From Chryseobacterium sp. IHB B 17019 (lineage in GTDB: Bacteria > Bacteroidota > Bacteroidia > Flavobacteriales > Weeksellaceae), in assembly GCF_001456155.1 (NCBI RefSeq), contig NZ_CP013293.1, positions 558,001-622,000 of the forward strand: a stretch of DNA of 64,000 nt. Direction: 5' to 3'. Below, piece after piece: positions 1-9,226 of the stretch (the stretch's first letter is position 1; each line of letters opens with the position of its first letter). A program made the translations under genes and the position numbers. Below the pieces are notes generated by a model, which saw only the letters and a list, made by a program, of their open reading frames with translations, did no database searches and was not told where the DNA came from.

Positions 1-224
1 TCACGGGGCCTGGAGAATTCATCTTTGGAAGGCTTATCGGTAAAATTAAAATGTTCCGCTTCAAAAACGGCTGTTCTATCCGGATTAATAGTCATTTTAA
101 AAATAGGACAGAATCCGAAGCATGCTGTTGCATGGTATTCAATTTTAGAATATTTAGAATTCACTTTTTGAGAATTACAAGAAAATAAAAAAATAAATGC
201 ACAAAGGCCTAGTATATATTTCAT
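1..224 (-). CDS. Small lipoprotein, 3' end outside the window
   Basis: The gene reads leftward from an ATG at 224-222 and is still open at base 1, so only the first 74 codons are visible. The N-terminus MKYILGLCAFIFLFSC is a type II signal peptide with a lipobox Cys at residue 16, so the product should be a lipid-anchored envelope protein. The visible mature part carries ACFGFCPIF, a Cys-x3-Cys-Pro motif followed by an aspartate-containing beta segment. This resembles the DUF6438 family of small Bacteroidota lipoproteins; that assignment is from memory. Function unknown. An AT-rich spacer of about 220 bp separates it from obgE. Confidence 0.7.
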   Translation of the reverse strand, partial: MKYILGLCAFIFLFSCNSQKVNSKYSKIEYHATACFGFCPIFKMTINPDRTAVFEAEHFNFTDKPSKDEFSRPR

Positions 225-340
225 AGTTTAAATTTGGATTGGAGTCTTTCAATAATTGTTCCAAAAGGGCTTTTAAAGCAAAATTTAATAATTAGTTTAA
301 AATAAATAATAATAAAAAATGTACACGAAGAAGTCGCCAT

Positions 341-355
341 AAACCTTATAGGTTT
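341..355. repeat. Short dispersed AAACC/GGTTT repeat, copy 1
   Basis: A 15-base sequence, aaaccttataggttt, whose exact reverse complement occurs at 61099-61113 upstream of mutY. Its outer five bases on each side pair, so it forms a small hairpin. It lies in a spacer with no gene. Confidence 0.5.
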
Positions 356-390
356 TCAAAACATAGGTTTGATGAAGTGATCAATATTAA

Positions 391-418
391 TAAAAAAAGT
401 ACACAAAAAGTGTACTTT
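391..418 (-). terminator. Rho-independent terminator of obgE
   Basis: A perfect 9-bp stem (396-404 with 410-418, arms aaagtacac/gtgtacttt) with a 5-base loop. On the minus strand it is followed by a run of T, and it lies 26 bp after the obgE stop codon. Confidence 0.8.
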
Positions 419-443
419 ATATGTTTAATATTTGTTTACAATT

Positions 444-1427
444 TTATCCATGAAGTTGTTTCCAAATTGCATCTTTCAACTCCATAAGGCCTTCTCCCGT
501 AACACCTGAGAAAAACAGGGGTTTCTTATTTTCAGGGAATTCTGCAGCAATTTCTTTTCTCAGCTCTTCATCCAGAAGATCGGATTTTGAAATGGAAATA
601 ATAAAATCTTTATCCAGCAATTCAGGGTTATATTCTTTCAATTCATTTTCCAGAATTTTAAACTCCTGGAAGTGACTTTCAGAATCAGCTGGAATTAAAA
701 ATAACAGGATTGAATTCCTTTCAATATGTCTTAAAAATCTGTGTCCAAGACCTTTACCTTCCGCAGCTCCTTCAATAATTCCCGGAATATCAGCCATTAC
801 AAAAGACTTGTAATTTCTGTAATCAACGATTCCTAGATTGGGCGTTAAAGTGGTAAATGCATAATTGGCGATCTTCGGCTTTGCAGCTGAAACAGAAGCT
901 AAAAGCGTAGATTTTCCGGCATTTGGGAACCCTACAAGACCTACATCTGCCAGGATTTTAAGTTCAAAAACGATATATCCTTCCTGACCCGGCATTCCCG
1001 GTTGGGCGAATCGTGGAGTCTGGTTGGTAGAAGATTTGAAATGTTCGTTTCCTTTTCCTCCCATTCCACCTTCCATCAGGATAATTTCCTGGCCGTCTTC
1101 CATTATTTCACCAATGATTTCGCCATCTTCATTTTTAGCAATAGTTCCGATGGGAACATTGATGTAAACATCCTCTCCATAGGCTCCTGTAAGCTGGTTT
1201 TTGCCTCCGTTTTCACCGCGTTCGGCTTTTACGTGACGGGTATATCGAAGGGGTAGTAAAGTCCATTCCTGAGCATTTCCTTTCATGATAACGTGACCTC
1301 CGCGACCTCCATCTCCACCATCAGGACCGCCTTTAGGAATATATTTCTCGCGGCGAAGATGCGCAGAACCTGCACCACCGTGGCCGCTCTTACAATGAAT
1401 TTTTACGTAATCTACAAAATTTGACAT
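444..1427 (-). CDS. obgE: Obg family GTPase ObgE/CgtA
   Basis: Essential GTPase that associates with the large ribosomal subunit and links ribosome assembly to growth control. The 327-aa product starts with the glycine-rich Obg fold (about residues 2-158, with [10 protein letters not shown] near 37-46). The G domain follows: G1 GFPNAGKST at 166-174, G3 DIPG at 213-216, and SKSD at 280-283 in the G4 position where many GTPases have NKxD. It ends right after the G domain, so it lacks the C-terminal OCT domain of Bacillus Obg, which is usual in Bacteroidota as I recall. It is transcribed leftward behind adk, with 80 bp between them, and has a clear terminator downstream. Confidence 0.97.
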   Translation of the reverse strand: MSNFVDYVKIHCKSGHGGAGSAHLRREKYIPKGGPDGGDGGRGGHVIMKGNAQEWTLLPLRYTRHVKAERGENGGKNQLTGAYGEDVYINVPIGTIAKNEDGEIIGEIMEDGQEIILMEGGMGGKGNEHFKSSTNQTPRFAQPGMPGQEGYIVFELKILADVGLVGFPNAGKSTLLASVSAAKPKIANYAFTTLTPNLGIVDYRNYKSFVMADIPGIIEGAAEGKGLGHRFLRHIERNSILLFLIPADSESHFQEFKILENELKEYNPELLDKDFIISISKSDLLDEELRKEIAAEFPENKKPLFFSGVTGEGLMELKDAIWKQLHG

Positions 1428-1433
1428 TTCTTA

Positions 1434-1505
1434 TAATTATGAGTTATGAGTTATGAATTATGAGAATGAATTGTAATAACTTAAAACTCATCACTCACAA
1501 CTTTT
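1434..1505. repeat. GAGTTATGA/TCATAACTC dispersed spacer repeat
   Basis: The adk-obgE spacer consists of repeated atgagttatga words and, further on, aaaactcatcactcac, which is partly their reverse complement. The same vocabulary (aaactcataattcataac) occurs at 56255-56290 in front of the second M13 peptidase gene. It looks like a dispersed AT-rich intergenic repeat rather than a regulator of these genes. Confidence 0.5.
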
Positions 1506-1507
1506 AA

Positions 1508-2086
1508 CTATTTTATTTTTTCTACTTCAGCAAAAAGCTTTTCAGAGATTTCGTTGATATCTCCAACGCCGTTGATCTCTACATATTTGCCTTGTTGCTT
1601 GTAAAGCTCGGCTACTTCAGCTGTTTTTGTGTAGTATTCTTTTATTCTGTTTTCGATGATTTCTACATTGCTGTCGTCTGATCTTCCGCTTATTTCACCT
1701 CTTTTCAGCAATCTTTCCACCAAAATTTTATCTTCAACCACCAATGAAAGACAAACGTCGATTTTATCATTCAGTTCTTCTTTCACGATTTTTTCCAGGG
1801 CTTCCGTCTGAACAGCAGTTCTCGGGTATCCGTCGAAAATAAATCCTGCAGCATCGGTCGGTTTTCTGATTTCATCAATTAGCATATCTGTTGTTACCTG
1901 ATCCGGAACCAATTCTCCTTTATCGATGTATGATTTTGCCAGTTTCCCAAGTTCGGTGTCATTTTTCATATTGAATCTGAAAAGGTCTCCCGTTGAGATT
2001 TGCTTTAAATTAAATTTTTCGATTAAGTTTTGAGCTTGTGTTCCTTTTCCACTTCCTGGAGGGCCGAACAGAACGATGTTTATCAT
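1508..2086 (-). CDS. adk: Adenylate kinase
   Basis: Catalyses ATP + AMP to 2 ADP in the cytoplasm, which keeps adenylate pools balanced. The P-loop GPPGSGKGT is at residues 8-16, the AMP-binding region RFNMKNDTELG follows, and DGYPRT is near residues 85-90. At 192 aa this is the short form without the long LID domain and without zinc cysteines. Its start ATG lies about 126 bp after the hpt stop codon. The order hpt-adk-obgE, all leftward, groups purine salvage with nucleotide homeostasis. Confidence 0.97.
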   Translation of the reverse strand: MINIVLFGPPGSGKGTQAQNLIEKFNLKQISTGDLFRFNMKNDTELGKLAKSYIDKGELVPDQVTTDMLIDEIRKPTDAAGFIFDGYPRTAVQTEALEKIVKEELNDKIDVCLSLVVEDKILVERLLKRGEISGRSDDSNVEIIENRIKEYYTKTAEVAELYKQQGKYVEINGVGDINEISEKLFAEVEKIK

Positions 2087-2125
2087 AGTGTTGATTCGCT
2101 TATAGCAATTGGCGGTTGGCGTCTT

Positions 2126-2189
2126 GCTTTTAGCTTTGTTTAGTTAATATTTTACTTTTTATTTCGATTTAATTTGTAAAGCTAAAAGC
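2126..2189. repeat. 12-bp inverted repeat between hpt and adk
   Basis: Arms gcttttagcttt (2126-2137) and aaagctaaaagc (2178-2189) are perfect reverse complements separated by 40 AT-rich bases. It may act as a weak terminator for hpt, or it may be one of the dispersed agcttaaagc-type repeats also seen at 19976-20006 between parA and parB. Confidence 0.45.
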
Positions 2190-2212
2190 CGAAGCTAGTA
2201 GCTGTCGGCAAT

Positions 2213-2767
2213 CTAATGATTGATTTGACCTTCTTCTAACTGGTATAAATTCGGAAGGTTTCTTCCCAATTCATCATAATCCAGTCCATAACCCAAAACA
2301 AATTTATTCGGGATTTCTTTTCCTATATAATCCAGCTTAAAATCTTTTTTATAAACCTCAGGCTTTAAAAGGAATGAAGCTATTTTTACAGATTTCGGAC
2401 GTTGTGTTTCGTTAAAATATTTGAAAAGACTTTCAACAGTATTTCCTGTATCTACTATGTCTTCCACAAGAATAATATGACGGTCTTTTACGTCTTTCGT
2501 TAATTCCATTTTCTGGTAAACGATGCCGGTAGACTCCGTACCTGCATACGAGCTCATCTGGATGAAAGCAATCTCGCAATTTCCCGGATAGTGCTTCAAC
2601 AGGTCTGAGAAGAACATGATTACCCCGTTTAAAACACCAATGAAAACAGGAACTTCATCCTTGTAATCTTCATAAATTTTTAAAGCCGTTGCCTTTACAA
2701 TCTCCTGAATTTCGGCGTCCTCCAAATAAGGAACGAAAGTTTTGTCGTGAACTTTAATACTTTCCAT
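2213..2767 (-). CDS. hpt: Hypoxanthine phosphoribosyltransferase
   Basis: Purine salvage enzyme: transfers phosphoribose from PRPP to hypoxanthine or guanine. The PRPP-binding motif ILVEDIVDTGNT is clear, and the N-terminal half has the expected FIGVLNGVIMFFSDLL segment. I place the start at the ATG at 2767 (MESIKVHDKTF, 184 aa). The reading frame can be extended 7 codons to a TTG at 2788, but that TTG lies inside a good Bacteroidota -7 box (2786-2793), so it would not be in the transcript. A guanine-specific preference cannot be judged from the sequence. Confidence 0.93.
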   Translation of the reverse strand: MESIKVHDKTFVPYLEDAEIQEIVKATALKIYEDYKDEVPVFIGVLNGVIMFFSDLLKHYPGNCEIAFIQMSSYAGTESTGIVYQKMELTKDVKDRHIILVEDIVDTGNTVESLFKYFNETQRPKSVKIASFLLKPEVYKKDFKLDYIGKEIPNKFVLGYGLDYDELGRNLPNLYQLEEGQINH

Positions 2768-2785
2768 AAAAAAATTAGTAGTCGG

Positions 2786-2793
2786 CAAAGTTA
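2786..2793 (-). promoter_or_regulatory. -7 promoter box of hpt
   Basis: TAACTTTG on the minus strand matches TAnnTTTG. Its last base is 19 bp before the hpt ATG. The -33 region has only T-rich sequence and no clear TTG. Confidence 0.55.
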
Positions 2794-3060
2794 CGGATTT
2801 TTGATGAAAATATTTTCTTGTTTATTTCAGATTCGTGAAACATGGTGTAAGTCTCTTCAACAGGTAAGCTTTAATCTAAAAAATTAAAGTAAAGTTATTG
2901 ATGAGATTCAGCAAAAAATTTATTCAAATATTGCCTCTCAATTTTTTAATTAAAACATTCTGAAATGATATGGTCATTCTAAATTGAATCTAATGAGTAT
3001 ATCTCTTGAGTTTGCCTTAATTAGTTATTGAAAATCAAATAAGAAAAAATCATTAAATTT
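2794..3060. other. AT-rich spacer, no gene seen
   Basis: I see no coding region, tRNA or strong structure here apart from the hpt promoter region at its left edge. Confidence 0.5.
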
Positions 3061-3096
3061 AAAAATGAGAGCAAGTATTTTCCTGCTCTCATTTAT
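3061..3096 (-). terminator. Terminator of the large surface protein gene
   Basis: An 11-bp perfect stem (aaatgagagca at 3063-3073 with tgctctcattt at 3084-3094), followed on the minus strand by T-rich sequence. It lies about 20 bp after the stop codon of the leftward gene. Confidence 0.8.
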
Positions 3097-3112
3097 GTTT
3101 TGTAGAAAAATT

Positions 3113-6100
3113 TTAATTTCTATTTTTTAATAAAATCCAGCCGGATAATTTTATTGTTTTTTTGGTAATGGAATCTTCCCACGATAATTTATACCAATAG
3201 GTGTCGGTAGGAAGTAATCTTGCCGTATATTGCCCATTCCATTTTGGGTTTGCTGCAGTTGGTTTGAATACCTCTTTTCCATATTTATCAAAAATGCTTC
3301 CCTCAAAATTTTTAGACTTAATAAGTTGGCTAAAGTCTATTACATCATTTATACCATCACTATTTGGGGTGATTACATTTGAAATAAAGAATGTATAATA
3401 TTCTACATTGGCATCACAAGAAGTTCCCTTGTTTCTAACTCTGATAGGATATTGAGTATTTTTAAGAACATTAGTAAAAACATTAGAAGCCTGCCAGCTT
3501 ACTCCTCCATCAATAGAATATTCCAGAGGGGTACTTCCATTATTTTTTGCATTGATTGTCAATGTGTTGTTGTTATAGGTTACGTCAATGATTTCTGGCT
3601 TAAGAATATATGAAACCGTTGCCGAAAATACTTTAGAACAGGCCCCATTGTTAATGGTTACTGTATAAGTGCCTGCAGTTGTTACGTTGATCTTTTGAGT
3701 TGTTGCTCCTGTATTCCAACTGTAGGCGTAATTCGGGCCTGATCCTGCATCTAAAATACCTGTGTCACCTTCGCAGATTTCTATATTATGCAAGGAAGAG
3801 ACTATTTCAGGAACTACAGTAATGGTAATTGTTGCCGGTGTTTGAGATACACAGCCATTTGCCCCGACTCCGTTTACTGTATATGTAGTTGTAGAAGTAG
3901 GAGAAACTGTTTGAGTATTCCCATTACCGGATAATCCGGCCCATGTGTATGTTACAGCTCCTGATGCGGTAAGGGTAACTGATTGCCCTTTACAAATTGT
4001 TAAAGAAGGTGCAGTGATAGAAATAACTGGCGGATTTGCATTGCCAATTACCGTTACTGAACCTTGTTTTACACAACCTAATGGATTTGAACTTGTTATA
4101 GTAAGCGTATAAGTCCCACTTGCATTGACTACTGGAGTTAAAGTATTTCCGCCTGATACAATATTTCCACCCCCTGTTGCCGTCCACGAAAAAGTAGCTC
4201 CCGGTTGATAAACGGATGAGATCGCATTAAGTGTAATTTGAGAATTGATACATGTGATTTGTGCAGGAGCTGAAATGTTTACAGTGATAGCCTGATCCAT
4301 TATTATAGTCGCTGACTTTTGATATTGGCAACCCGATGGTGTAGTAACTGTTACTGTATAAGTTCCCGGAGCGGTAATCGTATTTGTTGCTGTATTTACA
4401 CCATTTGACCATGAGAATGTATTTCCTGTGCCTGATGCTGTAGCCGTTAATAGGGTGGAAGAGCCTTGGCAGAATGTTAAATTTCCAGTGACTTGAATAT
4501 TAGGATCTATTCCTGCTGTTATTGTAATAGAAACAGGATCACTTGTACAAGTTCCATTATTGTTGGTTAAGGTATAAGTTCCGGGAGTATTTATCGTAAT
4601 ACTTTGTGTGGTTTGTCCGTTTGACCAAACATTTCCCGTCGTAAAGCTCGATGATAACGTTATACTATTGCCATTACAAATAGCAATCGCAGAAGCTGAA
4701 ATTACAGGAACTGGTTTTTGATTTATAATTAATTGTAATTCCGCAACTTTTGAGCATGTCGATGATTTTACACGAACATAAACTGTTGCATTCCCCGAAA
4801 CAAAAGCCGCAGGATTTGCAATAGTATTGGCATTTCCTGCTAATGCATCGGCTTGATTGATATAATAATCAAAACTTACTCCCGGCGTAGTGCTGATAGC
4901 AGTTTGCGCAGAGGTAAGATCAAAAGTAGCCGTTGTAGAAGCAGAACACTGGCTTAAACTTGAGTTTTGCACCACCGGAACTACTCCCTGTGTTACCGTT
5001 ACTGATTTTTGATATTGGCAGTTTGCTGGAGTTTTTACCGTCACGGTGTAGGTTCCCGGAGTAGAAACAGAAATCGTATTTGCTGTAGATCCGTTTGACC
5101 ATGTGAAAGTATTTCCCGTTCCGTTGGCAGAAGCTGTGAGCTGTGTTGCAGATTCACATAAAACTAAATTTCCTGCGATTTGAACATTAGGATCATTCTC
5201 GGCGGTGATAGTTATTGATGCCGGAGCACTTGTACAGGTTCCGCTAGTATTTGTTAGGGTATAAGTTCCCGGTGTTGTAACAGTGATCGATGGTGTAGTA
5301 GCCCCTGTAGACCATGTGTTTCCTGTAGCCTGATTGGAGGTAAGGGTAACGCTTCCACCGAAACAGATTGTCGGTGATGAGCTGGTGATTACAGGTGATC
5401 CGTTTTGAGTAATATTAAGCTGTAATTCTGCAACCTTCGAGCATGTCGATGATTTTACACGAACATAAACTGTTGCATTCCCTGAAACAAAAGCCGCAGG
5501 ATTTGCAATAGTATTGGCATTTCCTGCTAATGCATCGGCTTGATTGATATAATAATCAAAACTTACTCCCGGCGTAGTACTGATAGCAGGTTGCGCAGAG
5601 GTAAGATCAAAAGTAGCCGTTGTAGAAGCAGAACACTGGCTTAAACTTGAGTTTTGCACCACCGGAACTACTCCCTGTGTTACCGTTACTGATTTTTGAT
5701 ATTGACAATTTGCCGGAGTTTTTACCGTCACCGTATAAGTTCCCGGAGTAGAAACAGAAATCGTATTTGCTGTAGATCCGTTTGACCATGCGAATGTATT
5801 TCCTGTTCCGTTGGCAGAGGCTGTGAGCTGTGTTGCAGATTCACATAAAACTAAATTTCCTGCGATTTGAACATTTGGGTCATTCTCGGCAGTGATAGTT
5901 ATTGATGCCGGAGCACTCGTACAGGTTCCACTAGTATTTGTTACTGTATAAGTTCCCGGTGTTGTAACAGTGATCGATGGTGTAGTAGCCCCTGTAGACC
6001 ATGTGTTTCCTGTAGCCTGATTGGAGGTAAGGATAACACTTCCACCGAAACATATTGTTGGTGATGAGCTGGTGATTACAGGTTGTGGAACTTGAGTGAT

Positions 6101-7108
6101 GTTGAGTTGTATTTTTCCATCGGCATTGTCGCACAATAACGATGAAGAGTCTTTGATGACAACAGTAATTGTTGTGTTCGTATTAAACTGAAAATTTGTA
6201 GGGTTTGCAATTGGGTTTGCACTTCCCTGAACATAATAAGTGAAAATATAATTGCTGGGATTGGAAACGAATTGAGAATTATAAGTAGTCAAATCTACGG
6301 TTCCATTTCCTGTGCAAAAAGATTGGGATATTGTATTTTGTAAAATAGGAACCTTATCGGTATATATTTTTACATTTTTAATTGATTGTCGCGCACTTGC
6401 AGCACCTGTAGAAGCTGAAAAACCGAAATATCCCTGAGTCATAGTGGAAGCACCTCCAGAAGGTGCAAAAGACTGATTAACAATCTGAATATTGTTTATT
6501 TTTATCTTAATAATCCAATTATTAAAATTTGCGGGATCAATTTCTCCCGTTACTTCCACATGCTTATAATTTGCTCCTACAAAAGGTTGGCTGGTAAGAT
6601 TGGGAGAGTGAAATGTACTTCCCGCGGTAGTATTAAATTCTATATTCCCATTACTTACGTTGTTGGTTCCATATAAAAGATGAACTTTACTCATCTCTGT
6701 ATCGGTAGAGTTATTATAAGTATCAAAAGCCACCATTAATCCTGTAGCGTTATTAGGAATTCCCAGGCCACCGCCTATTGTATAAGTAACCGGAGGATTT
6801 GCTAAATACCAAAATGAAACCCCGTCTCCGTGAGCATATGTTCCATTTCCATCAATTCTAAAATCAAATTCCACTTTCCATTTGTCGCAATACTTCAAAT
6901 TGATAGGGGCAGCTAATTTAATACCACCTACTTGAGCAATTTGATCGGTGGTTAATCTGATAAAGTCACCACTTACTACTGCAGAGGGAACTATATCCCA
7001 GCCTGTAGTATTTATAGGGTTTCCGGTAAGTTGATACGTTTGGGAGAGCAGTTTACCGGATATAAAAAATAATATCAGGGCAAAGTAAGTGAGTAATTTG
7101 TTCTTCAT
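3113..7108 (-). CDS. Large T9SS-secreted protein: lectin fold, Ig-like repeats, gliding-type C-terminal domain
   Basis: A 1331-aa surface or secreted protein. Order of parts: Sec signal peptide (residues 1-22, ending KLLSQ); an L-type-lectin-like domain (about 23-250, with HGDGVSFWY and LMVAFDTYNN); a long array of PKD/Ig-like units rich in Thr, Ser and Asn, with recurrent PGTYTVT and NTWSTGATT motifs; and a C-terminal domain from about 1245 with ITPNSDGINDVIDF and a terminal GWILLKNRN. That tail is the type B sorting domain used by the type IX secretion system (gliding-motility-associated C-terminal family). Residues about 335-563 and 564-792 are nearly identical copies of each other. It likely acts as an adhesin or glycan-binding protein; the ligand is unknown. 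It has its own promoter and terminator. Confidence 0.9.
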   Translation of the reverse strand: MKNKLLTYFALILFFISGKLLSQTYQLTGNPINTTGWDIVPSAVVSGDFIRLTTDQIAQVGGIKLAAPINLKYCDKWKVEFDFRIDGNGTYAHGDGVSFWYLANPPVTYTIGGGLGIPNNATGLMVAFDTYNNSTDTEMSKVHLLYGTNNVSNGNIEFNTTAGSTFHSPNLTSQPFVGANYKHVEVTGEIDPANFNNWIIKIKINNIQIVNQSFAPSGGASTMTQGYFGFSASTGAASARQSIKNVKIYTDKVPILQNTISQSFCTGNGTVDLTTYNSQFVSNPSNYIFTYYVQGSANPIANPTNFQFNTNTTITVVIKDSSSLLCDNADGKIQLNITQVPQPVITSSSPTICFGGSVILTSNQATGNTWSTGATTPSITVTTPGTYTVTNTSGTCTSAPASITITAENDPNVQIAGNLVLCESATQLTASANGTGNTFAWSNGSTANTISVSTPGTYTVTVKTPANCQYQKSVTVTQGVVPVVQNSSLSQCSASTTATFDLTSAQPAISTTPGVSFDYYINQADALAGNANTIANPAAFVSGNATVYVRVKSSTCSKVAELQLNITQNGSPVITSSSPTICFGGSVTLTSNQATGNTWSTGATTPSITVTTPGTYTLTNTSGTCTSAPASITITAENDPNVQIAGNLVLCESATQLTASANGTGNTFTWSNGSTANTISVSTPGTYTVTVKTPANCQYQKSVTVTQGVVPVVQNSSLSQCSASTTATFDLTSAQTAISTTPGVSFDYYINQADALAGNANTIANPAAFVSGNATVYVRVKSSTCSKVAELQLIINQKPVPVISASAIAICNGNSITLSSSFTTGNVWSNGQTTQSITINTPGTYTLTNNNGTCTSDPVSITITAGIDPNIQVTGNLTFCQGSSTLLTATASGTGNTFSWSNGVNTATNTITAPGTYTVTVTTPSGCQYQKSATIIMDQAITVNISAPAQITCINSQITLNAISSVYQPGATFSWTATGGGNIVSGGNTLTPVVNASGTYTLTITSSNPLGCVKQGSVTVIGNANPPVISITAPSLTICKGQSVTLTASGAVTYTWAGLSGNGNTQTVSPTSTTTYTVNGVGANGCVSQTPATITITVVPEIVSSLHNIEICEGDTGILDAGSGPNYAYSWNTGATTQKINVTTAGTYTVTINNGACSKVFSATVSYILKPEIIDVTYNNNTLTINAKNNGSTPLEYSIDGGVSWQASNVFTNVLKNTQYPIRVRNKGTSCDANVEYYTFFISNVITPNSDGINDVIDFSQLIKSKNFEGSIFDKYGKEVFKPTAANPKWNGQYTARLLPTDTYWYKLSWEDSITKKTIKLSGWILLKNRN
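4733..6106 (-). repeat. 687-bp tandem duplication inside the surface protein gene
   Basis: Two head-to-tail copies, about 4733-5419 and 5420-6106, with an exact offset of 687 bp (229 codons) measured between the shared sequence gcaac at 4743 and 5430. They differ at only a scattering of bases, far fewer than the other Ig-like units in the same gene, so the duplication is recent or kept alike by gene conversion. Confidence 0.85.
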
Positions 7109-7125
7109 TTGTGTGTGTTAGGGTG

Positions 7126-7156
7126 CAAAAATAAATTATTTTATCAGTAAAAGCAA
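7126..7156 (-). promoter_or_regulatory. Promoter of the large surface protein gene
   Basis: Minus-strand -33 TTG (7156-7154), a 20-bp spacer, then -7 TATTTTTG (7133-7126). It matches the Bacteroidota housekeeping consensus and lies 18 bp before the ATG. Confidence 0.7.
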
Positions 7157-7324
7157 TTAACTGTAAATAAGCAAGTTAAATGTATGGATGTTAAAATAAA
7201 ATATAATTATTTTGTATATTTTTAGAAAAATATTAATTTTTTATATGTTTTTTCATTATTTTTTTTGGCTTTGGAATTGTTACTTTTAGTATGAATTGAT
7301 ACTAAATAGTTTAAAAAAACGACA

Positions 7325-7420
7325 CAAACCCTAGCCCAGATTGCAGCGGCATCCTTTTTCTGAATTGGCTTTGAAAGGCGTTGGCGAAAAAGATATAGCG
7401 GAAAGCTGGAAATAGCTTCT
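7325..7420 (-). repeat. Three-copy hairpin repeat family, copy A
   Basis: Read on the minus strand, the element starts with agaagctatttccagctttccgc and ends with gctgcaatctgggctagggtt, the same ends as copies B (12630-12745) and C (55880-55997). Its middle differs: a shorter, imperfect hairpin (cgcctttcaaagcc core, flanked by tttttc and gaaaaa). It lies in the divergent spacer between the surface protein gene and the ABC-F gene and contains no reading frame. Confidence 0.7.
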
Positions 7421-7472
7421 AAAAAAAAGAAGAAGAAGAAGGGGAGATGAAATTATATGATTGAGAGGGAAT

Positions 7473-7499
7473 AGAGATTCTTCCTTCATCAGAATGACA
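7473..7499. repeat. 27-base dispersed repeat, copy 1
   Basis: A sequence beginning agagattcttccttc and ending cagaatgaca; a copy with one difference is at 62251-62277 between mutY and gldD. It belongs to the tcagaatgac / gtcattctga class of dispersed intergenic repeats. Confidence 0.6.
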
Positions 7500-7508
7500 A
7501 AAATTATT

Positions 7509-7516
7509 TATCTTTG
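7509..7516 (+). promoter_or_regulatory. -7 box upstream of the ABC-F gene
   Basis: TATCTTTG matches TAnnTTTG. No clear TTG lies 19-20 bp upstream. It would give a 5' leader of about 105 bases to the chosen start. Confidence 0.4.
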
Positions 7517-7626
7517 CAACTCACAAACTCCAAAACAAAAGCAATGTAGGATACAATTTCTTTCAGATTTTAATAAAGTGACGACCTTTTTGGTTGTCGA
7601 TGTCTAACTGTATTAAGAAAGAAATC

Positions 7627-9216
7627 ATGCTTTTTCTACACAATATATCTTTTGGGTTTCCTGCGGGGAATCTACTTTTTAATTCTATCAACTTAACGAT
7701 AAAAACTCACACAAAATTGGCATTGGTGGGAAGTAATGGCACGGGAAAATCTACGTTGCTGAAAATCATCGCGAACGAAATTGAACCTTTAGAAGGTAAT
7801 GTCAGTATTCAAGGGAATATTTTCTATGTTCCGCAGATGTTCGGGAATTTTAATCATCTAACGGTGGCGGAATGCTTAAAAATCGACAAAAAATTAAATG
7901 CACTTCAAAAAATTACGAATGGGGAAGTGGATCAAATCTATTTTGAAGTTTTAAATGATGATTGGGATATTGAAGAACGCTGTAAGGCTGCTTTACAACA
8001 CTGGAAGCTTGAAAATTTAGATTTAAATCAAACATTGGAAAGCCTGAGTGGCGGACAAAAAACAAAGGTTTTTCTTGCCGGAATCCAGATTAACCAGCCT
8101 GAAATTATTTTGCTCGATGAACCAACCAATCATCTCGATTTGGAAGGACGGAATTTGTTGTATGATTTTATTGAAAAAACAAATTCAACCGTCGTAATTG
8201 TGAGTCATGACCGTGCTTTGCTGAATTTGGTTGATACAATTTTTGAATTGAGCAATCAGGGAATTTCAACCTACGGCGGAAATTATGATTTTTATGCCGA
8301 ACAAAAAGAAATCGAAAATGAAGCGTTGCAAAACGATATTCATTCCAAAGAACGAGCGCTGAAAAAGGCAAAAGAAAAGGAACGGGAAACGTTGGAACGG
8401 AAGCAAAAACTCGATGCAAGAGGAAAAGGAAAGCAGGAAAAATCAGGCGTTGCGAGAATTATGATGAATACGTTGCGGAATAATGCCGAGAAAAATTCGT
8501 CAAAACTGAAAAGTATTCATGCCGAGAAAATCAATGATATTTCCGGTGACTTACGGGATTTGCGCTCGTCTGTGAGAAATGCGGATCAGATGAAAGTGAA
8601 TTTTAATGATTCAAATCTGCATTTCGGTAAAATTTTGATTTCGGCGACGGAAATTAATTTTAAATATGATGAAGAAAACCTTTGGAAAGAAAACCTCAAC
8701 CTTGAAATCCGCAGTGGTGACAGAATTTGTATTAAAGGCTCAAACGGCTCGGGAAAAACAACGTTGATCAAGCTGTTGTTGGGAGATTTACAACCTTCTG
8801 TCGGAAATATTTCGAGATCGGATTTTCAGACGATTTATATTGATCAGGAGTATTCTTTGATTGATAAAGAGGCAACAGTTTATGATTTTGCCCAACAATT
8901 CAACAATAATACGTTGCAGGAATCGGAAGTGAAAACCTTATTGTCAAGATTTTTATTCGGAAAAGGAAGCTGGGACAAAAAATGCGATGTTTTAAGTGGC
9001 GGAGAGCGTCTGCGACTCCTTCTGTGCGGACTTTCAATCAGCAATAAAGCTCCCGATATGATTATTCTTGATGAACCAACGAATAATTTAGATCTTCAAA
9101 ATGTGGAAATTCTGACGAATTCTATTAAGGATTATCATGGAACTTTGGTGGTGATTTCGCATGATGGGGTGTTTTTGGAGGAGATTGGGGTGAGGAGTGA
9201 GGTTTTGTTGGGATAA
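7627..9216 (+). CDS. ABC-F family ATPase
   Basis: A soluble protein with two ABC domains and no membrane segment. ABC-F proteins act on ribosomes, in translation or antibiotic protection. First Walker A GSNGTGKST is at residues 35-43 and LSGGQ near 140; second Walker A GSNGSGKTT is near 371 and LSGGE near 456; both halves carry LDEPTN Walker B motifs. A charged, Lys/Glu-rich linker joins them (about 230-300). I start at the ATG at 7627 (MLFLHNISFGF, 529 aa) because family members begin there; an ATG at 7600 and a TTG at 7594 are in frame. Its last 50 codons recur as a broken copy at 9661-9810. Substrate or drug specificity cannot be read from the sequence. Confidence 0.9.
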   Translation: MLFLHNISFGFPAGNLLFNSINLTIKTHTKLALVGSNGTGKSTLLKIIANEIEPLEGNVSIQGNIFYVPQMFGNFNHLTVAECLKIDKKLNALQKITNGEVDQIYFEVLNDDWDIEERCKAALQHWKLENLDLNQTLESLSGGQKTKVFLAGIQINQPEIILLDEPTNHLDLEGRNLLYDFIEKTNSTVVIVSHDRALLNLVDTIFELSNQGISTYGGNYDFYAEQKEIENEALQNDIHSKERALKKAKEKERETLERKQKLDARGKGKQEKSGVARIMMNTLRNNAEKNSSKLKSIHAEKINDISGDLRDLRSSVRNADQMKVNFNDSNLHFGKILISATEINFKYDEENLWKENLNLEIRSGDRICIKGSNGSGKTTLIKLLLGDLQPSVGNISRSDFQTIYIDQEYSLIDKEATVYDFAQQFNNNTLQESEVKTLLSRFLFGKGSWDKKCDVLSGGERLRLLLCGLSISNKAPDMIILDEPTNNLDLQNVEILTNSIKDYHGTLVVISHDGVFLEEIGVRSEVLLG

Positions 9217-9226
9217 TTTGAAGAGC

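Noticed and set aside
2768..2788. Upstream TTG start for hpt
   Set aside because: The codons lie in the -7 promoter box. The same reasoning removed upstream starts for parA (19180), trxA (33514), tyrS (45502), the sigma factor (45775) and gldD (62495).
4733..6106. CRISPR array
   Set aside because: The repeats are 687 bp long and encode protein; no short regularly spaced repeats or cas genes occur anywhere in the window.
4227..6134. Several 60-67-codon minus-strand frames in the surface protein gene
   Set aside because: They are alternate frames of the repeated Ig-like units and repeat with the same 687-bp period.
7321..7430. tRNA or rRNA fragment in the spacer
   Set aside because: The aaaccctagcc motif belongs to the three-copy repeat family; no anticodon arm or rRNA signature is present.
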